Origin: Streptomyces luteolus
GTDB taxonomy: Bacteria > Actinomycetota > Actinomycetes > Streptomycetales > Streptomycetaceae
Length of the DNA stretch: 61,870 nt
Assembly: GCF_029968015.1 (NCBI RefSeq)
Contig: NZ_JASCIS010000049.1
Coordinates: 1 to 61,870 of the forward strand
Direction: 5' to 3'
The translations under genes and the position numbers were made by a program. The notes under the pieces are model-generated. The model did not search any database. It saw only the letters and a list, made by a program, of their open reading frames with translations, and was not told the DNA's origin. Shown here piece after piece: positions 46,490 through 54,338 of this stretch (its first letter is position 1; every line of letters begins with the position of its first letter).

Positions 46490-46684
46490 ATGATCCTGTC
46501 CATCTCAGGCGTCGTGCTGCTCGGCATCATCGTCTTCCTGTTCTTCCGCAAGGACGGACTCAAGGCGTCCCACGCCATGGTCTGCGCCCTGTTCGGCTTC
46601 TACCTCGCGGGCACCGCCATCGCCCCGAGCATCAAGGCCGGCGGCCAGAGCCTGGCCAGCCTGCTCGGCGGGATCAAGTTCTGA
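46490..46684 (+). CDS. smeA: Small membrane protein SmeA, sporulation septum
   Basis: The 64-residue protein has two membrane segments (about 5-20 and 31-46) and short polar ends. It is followed after 37 bp by the FtsK-like gene. In S. coelicolor smeA encodes a small membrane protein of this size that is made during sporulation and brings SffA to septa. ATG 46490 is preceded by AGGAGA at 46477-46482; the longer open frame upstream is not coding in character. The identification relies on size, topology and the paired gene. The AATT repeats upstream fit developmental control. Confidence 0.85.
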   Translation: MILSISGVVLLGIIVFLFFRKDGLKASHAMVCALFGFYLAGTAIAPSIKAGGQSLASLLGGIKF

Positions 46685-46721
46685 CCCTCACCGACCCGCG
46701 CGACAACTCCAGGAGACCGAC

Positions 46722-48269
46722 GTGGCCAGGCGACCACTCCCCCGCATCCTCACCAGCGGCACAGCTTCCCTCGCCCGGAGCAGAGAGCTCGCCAGGACGG
46801 CCGCCGACAGCGCCACCGACGTCCTCCACCCCCTGATCACGATCACCAGGGGACTGCGCCGCCTCGCTGCGGCCGGGCGGCGCAAATGGACCGAGACCCC
46901 CAAGGACCGCCGCGGACCGCTGCTGTTCCTCGTGGCCTCGGTGATCCTCGTGGTGGCCCTCATCCCGTACGGGCCGCTGCTCGCCCTGGTCACGCTGATG
47001 GCGGCCTCCGCGTGGCAGGGCCGCGACCGCACCCCCGTCCGGACCGGCCCCGACGAGGCCCACGTCGAACGGCTGCGCTCGCTGTACGAGGCGCTCGTCC
47101 CGTACTTCTCCGTGGCCGAGGACCCGAGCCCGCTGTACGCACACGGCGGCGAGTGGGAGAAGGCCTTCGGCTCGTACGACTTCGACGACGACAACCGGAT
47201 CACCCGGCTCGTCCTGCGCTACCCGGCCTACTTCACCGACGGTGAGGCCGATGCCCGCGCCCGGATCGAGCACCTGCTGCACGCCAAGTCCGGCCGCGGC
47301 CGCGAATACCACTTCGGCTGGGAAGAGGAGGGCAACCAGCTCACCCTGACCGTCCTCGACCCGCTGCCCACCGACGTCGCCGCGCAGCGCTTCGTCACCT
47401 CGCCCGGCGAGACCGTCCTCGGCTTCACCGACGGCACCTCCGTCCAGCGCACGCTGCCTGTGACGGACGCGGCCGACAAGCAGCGCGACGTGCCGCCCGT
47501 GGTGTGGCGCACCGGCATCCGCTCCACCGAGCCGCACCTGCTCGCCGTCGGCCAGCCCGGCAGCGGCACCACCTCCCTGCTCCGCTCGATCGCCGTGCAG
47601 GCGCTGCTCCACGGCGACGTGGTGATCGTGGAGGGCAGCGGCACCGGCGAGTACGCGTGCCTGGTCGGCCGGGACGGCGTGCTCGCCGTGGAGTGCGGCC
47701 TCTCCCAGGCGCTCGCCACGCTGGAGTGGGCCGCGAACGAGACCGAGCGCCGGCTGATCGCCGCCAACCACGCGCGGCAGTCCGGCCTCCCCACGCCCGA
47801 GGACAGCAAGCGCCCGCTGTGGATCCTCCTCGACCGGCCCAGCGCGCTCGGCCACCTCGCCGCGGCGGACGGGGTCCGCGACCCGCAGACGCTGCTCCAG
47901 GTGCCGCTGCGGCACGGGCGCGCGGCGGCCGTCACGGTCGTCGTGGCCGAGCAGTTCGACAGCCTGGACGCCCTCATCGACCCGGTGCGCCAGCACACCC
48001 GCGCCCGTGTCGCCCTCGGCCCGGCGACGCCCGCCCAACTGACCGAGGTGCTCGGCGCCGAGCCGGGCACCACACCCACCCCCGACGTCCCGCCGGGCCG
48101 CGGCTACGCCCGCCTCGGCTCGGGCCCGGTGCACCGCCTCCAGGTCCCGGCCACGCCGGACCCGTACGACGACGCGACGAGCGAGGGGCATCGCAGGGCG
48201 GTACTTGAGTTGTTGCCGGAGCGGTCGACGGCGAATGAGCCGGAGCCGGTGGTGGTGGCTGAGGGGTAA
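46722..48269 (+). CDS. sffA: FtsK/SpoIIIE-like protein SffA, with altered Walker A motif
   Basis: The 515-residue protein has a basic N-terminus, two membrane segments (about 66-97), a linker domain, and an FtsK/SpoIIIE-like ATPase domain from about 265. In S. coelicolor SffA localises to sporulation septa through SmeA and affects chromosome segregation and spore formation. Here the Walker A is GQPGSGTTS (277-285), with Thr283 (codon ACC 47568-47570) in place of the essential Lys. Walker B is WILLDRPSA, with the Asp but no following Glu. It may not hydrolyse ATP, acting as a structural or regulatory member. No gamma-type KOPS-reading domain is apparent. It ends at dispersed repeat copy C. Confidence 0.85.
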   Translation: MARRPLPRILTSGTASLARSRELARTAADSATDVLHPLITITRGLRRLAAAGRRKWTETPKDRRGPLLFLVASVILVVALIPYGPLLALVTLMAASAWQGRDRTPVRTGPDEAHVERLRSLYEALVPYFSVAEDPSPLYAHGGEWEKAFGSYDFDDDNRITRLVLRYPAYFTDGEADARARIEHLLHAKSGRGREYHFGWEEEGNQLTLTVLDPLPTDVAAQRFVTSPGETVLGFTDGTSVQRTLPVTDAADKQRDVPPVVWRTGIRSTEPHLLAVGQPGSGTTSLLRSIAVQALLHGDVVIVEGSGTGEYACLVGRDGVLAVECGLSQALATLEWAANETERRLIAANHARQSGLPTPEDSKRPLWILLDRPSALGHLAAADGVRDPQTLLQVPLRHGRAAAVTVVVAEQFDSLDALIDPVRQHTRARVALGPATPAQLTEVLGAEPGTTPTPDVPPGRGYARLGSGPVHRLQVPATPDPYDDATSEGHRRAVLELLPERSTANEPEPVVVAEG

Positions 48270-48364
48270 CCCCTCCGCACCCTTTCCCGAAAGCACGGTG
48301 GCGCCGTCACGGGGGCCAGCCCCCGGACCCCCGCTCCTCAAACGCCGGAGGGGCTGATTTTCAG
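48268..48364. repeat. Dispersed intergenic repeat, copy C, between convergent genes
   Basis: This copy has CCCTTTCCCGAAA, CCCCCGGACCCC and the end block CCTCAAACGCCGGA followed by GGGGCTGATTTT. A GGGGGC-CA-GCCCCC hairpin lies within it. It fills the whole gap between sffA and the convergent MocR gene and probably works as a two-way terminator. Confidence 0.7.
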
Positions 48365-48369
48365 AAGGC

Positions 48370-49866
48370 TCACGCCACGAACGTCCGCGGCGCCTCCGCT
48401 CCCGTGCCCGCTCCCGAGGCCACCAGGCGGGCCGCGGCCGCCAGGCGTGCCGCGGCTTCGTCGGCCACGGCTCCGCCGACGGTGAACGGCAGCCGTACGT
48501 ACCCCTCGAAGGCGCCGTCGACGCCGAAGCGCGGCCCCGAGGGGACCCGGACGCCGACCCGTTCGCCCAGCTCGGCCAGGCGTGAGCCGGAGAGGCCGCC
48601 GGCCCTGACCCACAGCGTGAGGCCGCCGCTCGGCACCTCGAACTCCCAGTCGGGCAGCTCGCGGCGGACGGCGGCGACCAGGGCGTCCCGGTTCTCCCGG
48701 GCCTGCCCGCGTCGGATGCCCACCGCCTCCTGCCAACCGCCCGTGCTCATCAGCCAGTTGACGGCGAGCTGCTCCAGGACGGGGGTGCCGAGGTCGGCGT
48801 ACGCGCGGGCCGAGACCAGGCTGCGGATGACGTCGGGGGCGGCCCGCACCCAGCCGATCCGCATGCCCGCCCAGAACGCCTTGCTGGCCGAGCCGACGGT
48901 GATGACGGTGGCGCCGCCCGGGTCGAAGGAGCAGACGGGGCGCGGGAGTTCGAGGTCGTCGTCGAGCCAGAGCTCGGACATCGTCTCGTCGGCGACGAGC
49001 ACCGTGCCCGCCGAGCGGGCCGCCTCGACAAGGGAACGCCGCTGGGTGTCGTCGGGCAGCGCGCCGGTTGGGTTGTGGAAGTCGGCGACGACGTACGCGA
49101 GCCGGGGCGCGGAGTCGCGAAGGACCTGCCGCCAGCGGTCCATGTCCCAGCCGCTCAGCCCCTCGGCCATGGCGACGGGCACGAGCCGCGCGCCCGCCTC
49201 CCGCATCAGCTGCAGGATGTTCGCGTACGACGGCGACTCGACGGCGATGCGCTCGCCGCGGCCGGCGAACAGATGGCAGATCGCGTCGATCGCGCCCATC
49301 GCGCCGGTGGTGACCATGATCTGCTCGGGCATGGTCGGGATACCGCGCGCGGTGTACCGGTCGGCGATCATCTCGCGAAGGGCGGGCAGCCCGGCCGGGT
49401 AGTCGCCGTGGGTGTGCGCGTACGGGGGCAGTTCCTCCAGGGCGCCCTGCACCGCGCGCGTGAGCCACGGTTCGGGGGCGGGCAGGGCTGCGCAGCCCAG
49501 GTCGATCATGGAGCCGAGCGCCTCGGGCGGCAGCGGTTCCAGGCCCCGCGCGGGCAGCGGATTTCCGGCCGGTACGGCGGTCCAGCTGCCGGCACCCCGG
49601 CGCGACTCCAGGAAGCCCTCGCTGCGCAGCGCCTCGTAGGCGGCGGCGACGGTGGTGCGGCTGACGTTCAGGGCGAGGGCCAGCTCGCGTTCGGCGGGCA
49701 GCCGGGCGGCGACCGGAACGCGGCCCTCCAGGACGAGCAGTCTGATGCCGTCGGCGAGCGCGCGGTAGGCGGCCGGCCTGCGGCCCGTGCCCGACGGGCG
49801 GTCCTGCTGCGAGGCGATCAGCCGGGCCAGCTGCCCGGAGCCCACCGCCGAAGTCCACTGCGCCAT
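48370..49866 (-). CDS. MocR-type regulator (GntR winged helix plus aminotransferase domain)
   Basis: The 498-residue protein has an N-terminal GntR winged helix (about 30-100: PAERELALALNVSRTTVAAAYEALRSEGF, here in parts) joined to a fold-type-I aminotransferase domain. PLP contacts are present: HNPTG with Asn265, DETMSE with Asp293, and Lys329 in GSASKAFW. MocR proteins use PLP as a signal or cofactor to activate or repress divergent genes. The divergent neighbour is yczE, a pairing that has been described for the YczR subgroup. ATG 49866 (MAQWTSAV) is preferred; the frame is open to 49932 and would cover the operator region. Confidence 0.93.
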   Translation of the reverse strand: MAQWTSAVGSGQLARLIASQQDRPSGTGRRPAAYRALADGIRLLVLEGRVPVAARLPAERELALALNVSRTTVAAAYEALRSEGFLESRRGAGSWTAVPAGNPLPARGLEPLPPEALGSMIDLGCAALPAPEPWLTRAVQGALEELPPYAHTHGDYPAGLPALREMIADRYTARGIPTMPEQIMVTTGAMGAIDAICHLFAGRGERIAVESPSYANILQLMREAGARLVPVAMAEGLSGWDMDRWRQVLRDSAPRLAYVVADFHNPTGALPDDTQRRSLVEAARSAGTVLVADETMSELWLDDDLELPRPVCSFDPGGATVITVGSASKAFWAGMRIGWVRAAPDVIRSLVSARAYADLGTPVLEQLAVNWLMSTGGWQEAVGIRRGQARENRDALVAAVRRELPDWEFEVPSGGLTLWVRAGGLSGSRLAELGERVGVRVPSGPRFGVDGAFEGYVRLPFTVGGAVADEAAARLAAAARLVASGAGTGAEAPRTFVA

Positions 49867-49888
49867 CTCGACCAGTCCACCTTCCTCG

Positions 49889-49926
49889 AATTGGCCATGG
49901 TTGGCTCTGCCGTACAGGCCACAGAG
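49889..49926. promoter_or_regulatory. Candidate MocR operator between mocR and yczE
   Basis: TTGGCC (49891-49896) and TTGGCT (49901-49906) are direct repeats exactly 10 bp apart, and GGCC follows at 49917-49920. Direct repeats with one-turn spacing plus a third element are typical of MocR-type operators. The site lies 25 bp upstream of the MocR start and about 80 bp before the yczE start. Confidence 0.5.
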
Positions 49927-49987
49927 TGTCATGGGTCAGGCAACTGGCACCACAGCAACCCGGCGAAGAGCCCCACAGGAGCAGACC

Positions 49988-50656
49988 TTGTCCGAGAAAC
50001 CGAGCGCACGCAGCGGCCGACTGCCGCGCCGCATCGTGCAGTTGTACGTAGGGCTCGCGCTGTACGGCGCGAGCTCCGCGCTGCTCGTGCGCGCCGGCCT
50101 CGGGCTCGAACCCTGGAACGTCCTCCATCAGGGCCTGGCCGAGCTGACCGGCCTGACCATCGGTGTCGTCTCGATCGTCGTGGGAGCCGCGGTGCTCCTG
50201 ATGTGGATCCCGCTCCGGCAGCGGCCCGGCCTCGGCACGGTCTCCAACGTGTTCGTGGTCGGCCTCGCCATGGACGGCACGCTTGCCCTGGTCCCGGACG
50301 CGCACGCCCTGGCCGTACGCATCCCCCTCCTCGTGGGCGGCATCGTCCTGAACGGGGCGGCCACCGGGCTCTACATCTCGGCGCGCTTCGGGCCAGGGCC
50401 GCGCGACGGCCTGATGACCGGGCTTCACCAGGTCACGGGCCGCTCGATCAGGCTGATGCGGACCGCGGTCGAGGTCGCCGTGGTGGCCGTCGGCTTCCTG
50501 CTCGGCGGCACGGTCGGCATCGGCACTGTCCTGTACGCCCTGAGCATCGGCCCCCTCGCCCAGCTGTTCCTGCGGGTCTTCGCCATCCCCGCGGCGGACG
50601 GCGGCAGCACGGTGGTCGCCGGCGCGCAACCGAAGGGCGCGATACTGCGACGGTGA
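49988..50656 (+). CDS. yczE: YczE/YitT-like integral membrane protein
   Basis: The 222-residue membrane protein of the YczE family has about five or six membrane segments: IVQLYVGLALYGASSALLV, VVSIVVGAAVLLMWI, then VFVVGLAMDG, LLVGGIVLNGAATGLYI and VAVVAVGFLLGG. The loop RFGPGPRDGLMTGLHQ is the family hallmark. The function of the family is unknown, but it is regularly divergent from a MocR gene. I choose TTG 49988 because AGGAG lies at the right distance (49977-49981); ATG 49931 in the same frame would add 19 non-hydrophobic residues. Its stop overlaps the next gene's GTG. Confidence 0.88.
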   Translation: MSEKPSARSGRLPRRIVQLYVGLALYGASSALLVRAGLGLEPWNVLHQGLAELTGLTIGVVSIVVGAAVLLMWIPLRQRPGLGTVSNVFVVGLAMDGTLALVPDAHALAVRIPLLVGGIVLNGAATGLYISARFGPGPRDGLMTGLHQVTGRSIRLMRTAVEVAVVAVGFLLGGTVGIGTVLYALSIGPLAQLFLRVFAIPAADGGSTVVAGAQPKGAILRR

Positions 50657-51429
50657 GCACCGTCCCGCAGCGCCCCCGGCACCCCTACCTCGACGCCCCG
50701 GCCCCGATCGCCTTCGCCCACCGCGGCGGTACGGCGGACGGCCTGGAGAACACCGCGGCCGCCTTCCGCCGCGCGATCGACTCCGGCTACCGCTATCTGG
50801 AGACCGACGTCCACGCGACGGCCGACGGGAGACTCGTCGCCTTCCACGACGCGACCCTGGACCGGGTCACCGACAGCGGCGGCCGAATAAGCGCCTACAA
50901 GTGGGCGGACGTGCAGCACGCGCGCGTGGCGGGCAAGGAGCCCGTCCCCCTCTTCGAGGACCTGCTCGAGGAGTTCCCCGAGGCCCGGTGGAACGTCGAC
51001 ATCAAGGCGGAGCCCGCGCTGCTCCCCCTGGTCGACCTGATCCGCCGCACGCGCGCGTGGGACCGGGTCTGCGTCGGCTCCTTCTCCGAGTCCCGCGTGG
51101 CCCGTGCCCAGCGCCTCGCGGGACCGCGCCTCGCGACCTCCCTCGGCACCCGCGGCGTGGCGGCCCTGCGCCTGCGCTCGTACGGGATCCGGGCCGCGCT
51201 GCGCCGGTCGGCGGTGTGCGCGCAGGTGCCGGAGGCGCAGTCCGGCGTACGCGTGGTGGACCACCGCTTCGTACGGACCGCGCACGCGCTCGGACTCCAG
51301 GTGCACGTGTGGACCGTCAACGACCGGGAACGGATGGCGGCGCTCCTGGATCTCGGGGTCGATGGCATCATGACCGATCATCTCGGGACGCTGGTGGAGG
51401 TCCTGAAGGAGCGCGGCGCCTGGGAGTGA
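50653..51429 (+). CDS. Glycerophosphodiester phosphodiesterase
   Basis: The 258-residue GDPD-family TIM barrel hydrolyses glycerophosphodiesters to glycerol 3-phosphate and an alcohol. Motifs are AFAHRGG with the first His, ENTAAAFRRAIDSGYRYLETDVHAT with metal-binding Glu and Asp, FHDATLDRVTD with the second catalytic His, NVDIKAE, and near the end HVWTVNDRE and GVDGIMTDHL. No signal peptide is present, so it is the cytosolic type. GTG 50653 overlaps the yczE stop, so these two are coupled. Glycerol 3-phosphate would join the pool made by GlpK. Confidence 0.93.
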   Translation: MSTVPQRPRHPYLDAPAPIAFAHRGGTADGLENTAAAFRRAIDSGYRYLETDVHATADGRLVAFHDATLDRVTDSGGRISAYKWADVQHARVAGKEPVPLFEDLLEEFPEARWNVDIKAEPALLPLVDLIRRTRAWDRVCVGSFSESRVARAQRLAGPRLATSLGTRGVAALRLRSYGIRAALRRSAVCAQVPEAQSGVRVVDHRFVRTAHALGLQVHVWTVNDRERMAALLDLGVDGIMTDHLGTLVEVLKERGAWE

Positions 51430-51477
51430 CAGTCCGGGGGACCCGCGACGGTCTACGGGGACGGCGAGGGGACTCGG

Positions 51478-52830
51478 GTGGGCGCGGACACCGTGCGGCC
51501 GAAGGACACCGGCGACGACGCGGAACGGCGGCGCGAGCAGCGCGGCTGGTACTTCTACGACTGGGCCTGCTCGGTCTACTCGACGAGCGTCCTGACCGTG
51601 TTCCTCGGCCCTTATCTGACCTCGGTCGCCGAGTCGGCGGCGGACGCGGACGGGTTCGTGCACCCGCTCGGCATCCCGGTCAGGGCCGGCTCGTTCTTCG
51701 CGTACTCGGTCTCCCTGTCGATCATCGTGGCCGTCCTCGTGATGCCGCTTGCGGGCGCGGCCGCGGACCGCACCGGCCGCAAGAAGCCCCTCCTCGCGGT
51801 CTCCGCCTACCTGGGCGCGGCGGCGACGGCCGGGATGTTCTTCCTCGACGGCGACCGCTACCTGCTCGGCGGCCTGCTCCTGGTCGTCGCGAACGCCTCG
51901 CTCGCCGTGTCCATGGCGCTCTACAACGCCTACCTGCCGCAGATCGCAGAGCCCGACGAACGCGACGCGGTCTCCTCACGCGGCTGGGCCTTCGGCTACG
52001 CCTCGGGCGCCCTCGTCCTGATCCTGAACCTGGTCCTCTACAGCGCGCACGACTCCTTCGGCCTGACGGAGGGGGCGGCGGTGCGGATCTGCCTCGCCTC
52101 GGCGGGGCTCTGGTGGGGCGCCTTCACGCTCGTCCCGCTGCGCCGCCTGCGCGACCGCAGGACCGCCGGTGCGGGTACGGCCGAGGGGCTCGGCGGCTGG
52201 CGCCAGCTGATGTCGACGCTGCGGGACATGCGCCGCCACCCGCTCACCCTCGCCTTCCTGCTCGCGTACCTCGTCTACAACGACGGCGTCCAGACAGTGA
52301 TCTCGCAGGCCTCGATCTACGGCTCCAAGGAGCTGGGCCTGGACCAGACGACGCTCATCGTGGCCGTCCTCCTGGTCCAGCTGCTCGCCGTCGCCGGAGC
52401 CCTCGGCATGGGCCGCCTCGCCCGGGTCCACGGCGCCAAGCGGACCATCCTCGGCTCGCTCGTGGCCTGGACGGTGACGATCGGCGCCGGGTACTTCCTG
52501 CCCGCCGAGGCGCCGGTCTGGTTCTTCGTGCTCGCCGCCGGCATCGGCCTGGTCCTCGGCGGCACCCAGGCCCTCTCCCGCTCGCTCTTCTCGCACCTGG
52601 TGCCGCCCGGCAAGGAGGCCGAGTACTTCTCCGCGTACGAGATGAGCGACCGCGGGATGAGCTGGCTCGGGCCGCTGGTCTTCGGTCTGACCTACCAGCT
52701 CACGGGCAGCTACCGGGACGCGATCGTCTCGCTCGTGGCCTTCTTCGCACTCGGCTTCGTGCTGCTCGCACGGGTGCCGGTGCGGCGCGCGGTGGCGGCC
52801 GCGGGGAATCCCGTACCGGACCGGATTTAG
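51478..52830 (+). CDS. MFS transporter, Atg22/UMF1-like
   Basis: The 450-residue major facilitator protein has a short polar N-terminus and about 12 membrane segments. WYFYDWACSVYSTSVLTVFLGPYL at the start and YNDGVQTVISQASIYG in the middle are typical of the UMF1 branch (related to vacuolar effluxer Atg22). The loop 2-3 motif is GAAADRTGRKKPLL. It starts with GTG 51478, 48 bp after the phosphodiesterase gene, so it belongs to the same operon. The branch is thought to export amino acids or small metabolites; substrate here is unknown. Confidence 0.9.
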   Translation: MGADTVRPKDTGDDAERRREQRGWYFYDWACSVYSTSVLTVFLGPYLTSVAESAADADGFVHPLGIPVRAGSFFAYSVSLSIIVAVLVMPLAGAAADRTGRKKPLLAVSAYLGAAATAGMFFLDGDRYLLGGLLLVVANASLAVSMALYNAYLPQIAEPDERDAVSSRGWAFGYASGALVLILNLVLYSAHDSFGLTEGAAVRICLASAGLWWGAFTLVPLRRLRDRRTAGAGTAEGLGGWRQLMSTLRDMRRHPLTLAFLLAYLVYNDGVQTVISQASIYGSKELGLDQTTLIVAVLLVQLLAVAGALGMGRLARVHGAKRTILGSLVAWTVTIGAGYFLPAEAPVWFFVLAAGIGLVLGGTQALSRSLFSHLVPPGKEAEYFSAYEMSDRGMSWLGPLVFGLTYQLTGSYRDAIVSLVAFFALGFVLLARVPVRRAVAAAGNPVPDRI

Positions 52831-52832
52831 CC

Positions 52833-52874
52833 CCGGAGGCCAAAGGCCGGTAGTGTACGCCTTTGGCCTGCCGG
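52833..52874 (+). terminator. Hairpin terminator after the MFS gene
   Basis: AGGCCAAAGGC (52837-52847) and GCCTTTGGCCT (52859-52869) form a perfect 11-bp stem with an 11-base loop, extended by CCGG/CCGG with a one-base bulge. It begins 3 bp after the MFS stop and separates this operon from rbpA. Confidence 0.8.
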
Positions 52875-52997
52875 ACGGACCGTTCCTGCGCGGTAAAGAA
52901 GGAACAACGCTGGGTGACATCTCCTTGCAGATGTGACAAACCGGGCGCTGGTGGGTACAACAAGGGGCGGCTACGACGGCGACGCATGACCCGGAAC

Positions 52998-53024
52998 GGG
53001 AATCTTTACCGCCGACCGGACGTT
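52998..53024 (+). promoter_or_regulatory. Sigma-R (SigR) promoter of rbpA
   Basis: GGGAAT (52998-53003) is separated by exactly 18 bases from GTT (53022-53024). This is the SigR consensus GGGAAT-N18-GTT of the Streptomyces thiol-stress regulon, of which rbpA is a known member. It gives a leader of roughly 55 bases before the rbpA ATG. Confidence 0.85.
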
Positions 53025-53085
53025 GACCGGATGACGACGACAGCGACACCTGTCCTGTGGGCGACAAGCCCGGGAGGCACGATTC

Positions 53086-53463
53086 ATGAGTGAGCGAGCT
53101 CTTCGCGGCACGCGCCTCGTGGTGACCAGCTACGAGACCGACCGCGGCATCGACCTGGCCCCGCGCCAGGCCGTGGAGTACGCATGCGACAACGGCCATC
53201 GCTTTGAGATGCCGTTCTCGGTGGAGGCGGAGATCCCGCCGGAGTGGGAGTGCAAGGTCTGTGGGGCCCAAGCACTTCTGGTGGACGGCGACGGTCCCGA
53301 GGAGAAGAAGGGCAAGCCCGCGCGTACGCACTGGGACATGCTCATGGAGCGCCGCACCCGCGAGGAGCTGGAGGAGGTCCTGGCCGAGCGCCTGGCCGTC
53401 CTGCGCTCCGGCGCCATGAACATCGCGGTGCATCCGCGCGACAGCAGCCGCAAGTCCGCGTAA
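53086..53463 (+). CDS. rbpA: RNA polymerase-binding protein RbpA
   Basis: The 125-residue protein binds RNA polymerase and principal sigma factors (HrdB group) and stabilises the open complex in actinobacteria. It begins SERALRGTRLVVTSYETDRGI, followed by the zinc/core domain with YACDNGHRFEMPF and ECKVCGAQALLVDG (Cys pair CKVC plus earlier Cys/His), the basic linker KKGKPARTHWDMLMERR, and the sigma-interacting helix EELEEVLAERLAVLR. Length and sequence match the family throughout. It is a single gene behind a SigR promoter, closed by a strong terminator. Confidence 0.97.
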   Translation: MSERALRGTRLVVTSYETDRGIDLAPRQAVEYACDNGHRFEMPFSVEAEIPPEWECKVCGAQALLVDGDGPEEKKGKPARTHWDMLMERRTREELEEVLAERLAVLRSGAMNIAVHPRDSSRKSA

Positions 53464-53491
53464 CTCCGCGTACGTAAAGCGACTACTGCAC

Positions 53492-53537
53492 AGAGCGGTG
53501 GGCGCGAGCACAGGAATGTGCCCGCGCCCACCGCTCT
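53492..53537 (+). terminator. Strong terminator of rbpA
   Basis: A perfect 15-bp stem (53492-53506 with 53523-53537) is continued inside by GCAC/GTGC (53508-53511 with 53518-53521) and followed by TTTG. It begins 29 bp after the rbpA stop. Confidence 0.88.
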
Positions 53538-53570
53538 TTGACGTACCCGGCGCCGGACGCGCGACAGCCG

Positions 53571-53613
53571 ACGGCCCGGAGGGACGCGGTCAGTCCGCGC
53601 CCCTCCGGGCCGT
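53571..53613 (-). terminator. Strong terminator of fxsA
   Basis: A 19-position stem (53571-53589 with 53595-53613) has one A-C mismatch and a 5-base loop. It lies 27 bp beyond the fxsA stop on the minus strand and stands back to back with the rbpA terminator. Confidence 0.85.
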
Positions 53614-53639
53614 CGTGCGTACGGGTGACGCGGCTCGGC

Positions 53640-54233
53640 TCAGCCGGTCAGCGGCGGGCGCGGGCCCTGGTCGCGCGCCTCGTCGGAAGCGGAGGGCGCC
53701 GAGGGTGCGTCGTCGCGGACGACCTCGCCCTGGACGACCTTGCCGCCGGGGCGGTGCATACGGGCCTGCTGGAAGGCGTTCTCGAACGTGCCCGGGCCGG
53801 CCTTGCTCATCCGGCGCTCCATGCTGCGCTCGACGCGCTTGGTCAGGACGCTGCGCACCGGCGGCAGCAGGAGCACCAGGCCCACGCCGTCCGACACCAG
53901 GCCCGGCATCATCAGGAGCAGACCGGCGACCATCGTCAGGGCGTTGCCGCCCGCGCGGGGGTTGCGCTCCGGCATCTCGCCGCGCTGCACCTGCTGGAGC
54001 TGTTCGGACCAGCCCTTGAAGGCACGGCGGCCCGCGCGCTTGATCACCACTCCGCCGAGCACGAGCCCGGCCAGGAGCAGCAGAAAGACAGTGAGCCCGC
54101 CCCACGCGGCGGACACCTGGGTGAGCAGCCAGATCTCCAGCACCATCCAGGCGGCGATGCCGAGAGGCACGTACCTGCGCAGCTTGGAACGCGGGGCCGG
54201 TCGGAGGGGCGGAGACGGAGTGCCGGTCGTCAT
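53640..54233 (-). CDS. fxsA: FxsA-family membrane protein
   Basis: The 197-residue membrane protein has segments at about 20-40 (YVPLGIAAWMVLEIWLLTQV), 43-63 (AWGGLTVFLLLLAGLVLGG) and 97-125 (NALTMVAGLLLMMPGLVSDGVGLVLLLPPVR). MMPGLVSDGVGLVLLLP is the FxsA hallmark. The E. coli protein modulates phage T7 exclusion by F plasmids; its cell role is unclear. The C-terminus is a hydrophilic tail of about 70 residues. ATG 54233 (MTTGTPSP) is chosen over the open upstream frame to 54269. It lies downstream of ppm1 on the same strand. Confidence 0.92.
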   Translation of the reverse strand: MTTGTPSPPLRPAPRSKLRRYVPLGIAAWMVLEIWLLTQVSAAWGGLTVFLLLLAGLVLGGVVIKRAGRRAFKGWSEQLQQVQRGEMPERNPRAGGNALTMVAGLLLMMPGLVSDGVGLVLLLPPVRSVLTKRVERSMERRMSKAGPGTFENAFQQARMHRPGGKVVQGEVVRDDAPSAPSASDEARDQGPRPPLTG

Positions 54234-54273
54234 GGTCCCAGTGTGCCGAATGCGCTGTGCGAGGCACATAAGT

Positions 54274-54297
54274 GGGGGCGCCCATTTCGGCGCCCCC
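54274..54297 (-). terminator. Hairpin terminator after ppm1
   Basis: GGGGGCGCC (54274-54282) and GGCGCCCCC (54289-54297) form a perfect 9-bp stem with a 6-base loop, between the ppm1 stop and the fxsA start. Just beside it TGTCTCCGAA is tandemly repeated (54301-54329, about 2.7 copies of 10 bp). Confidence 0.75.
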
Positions 54298-54338
54298 TGG
54301 TGTCTCCGAATGTCTCCGAATGTCTCTGATGCCGAGCT

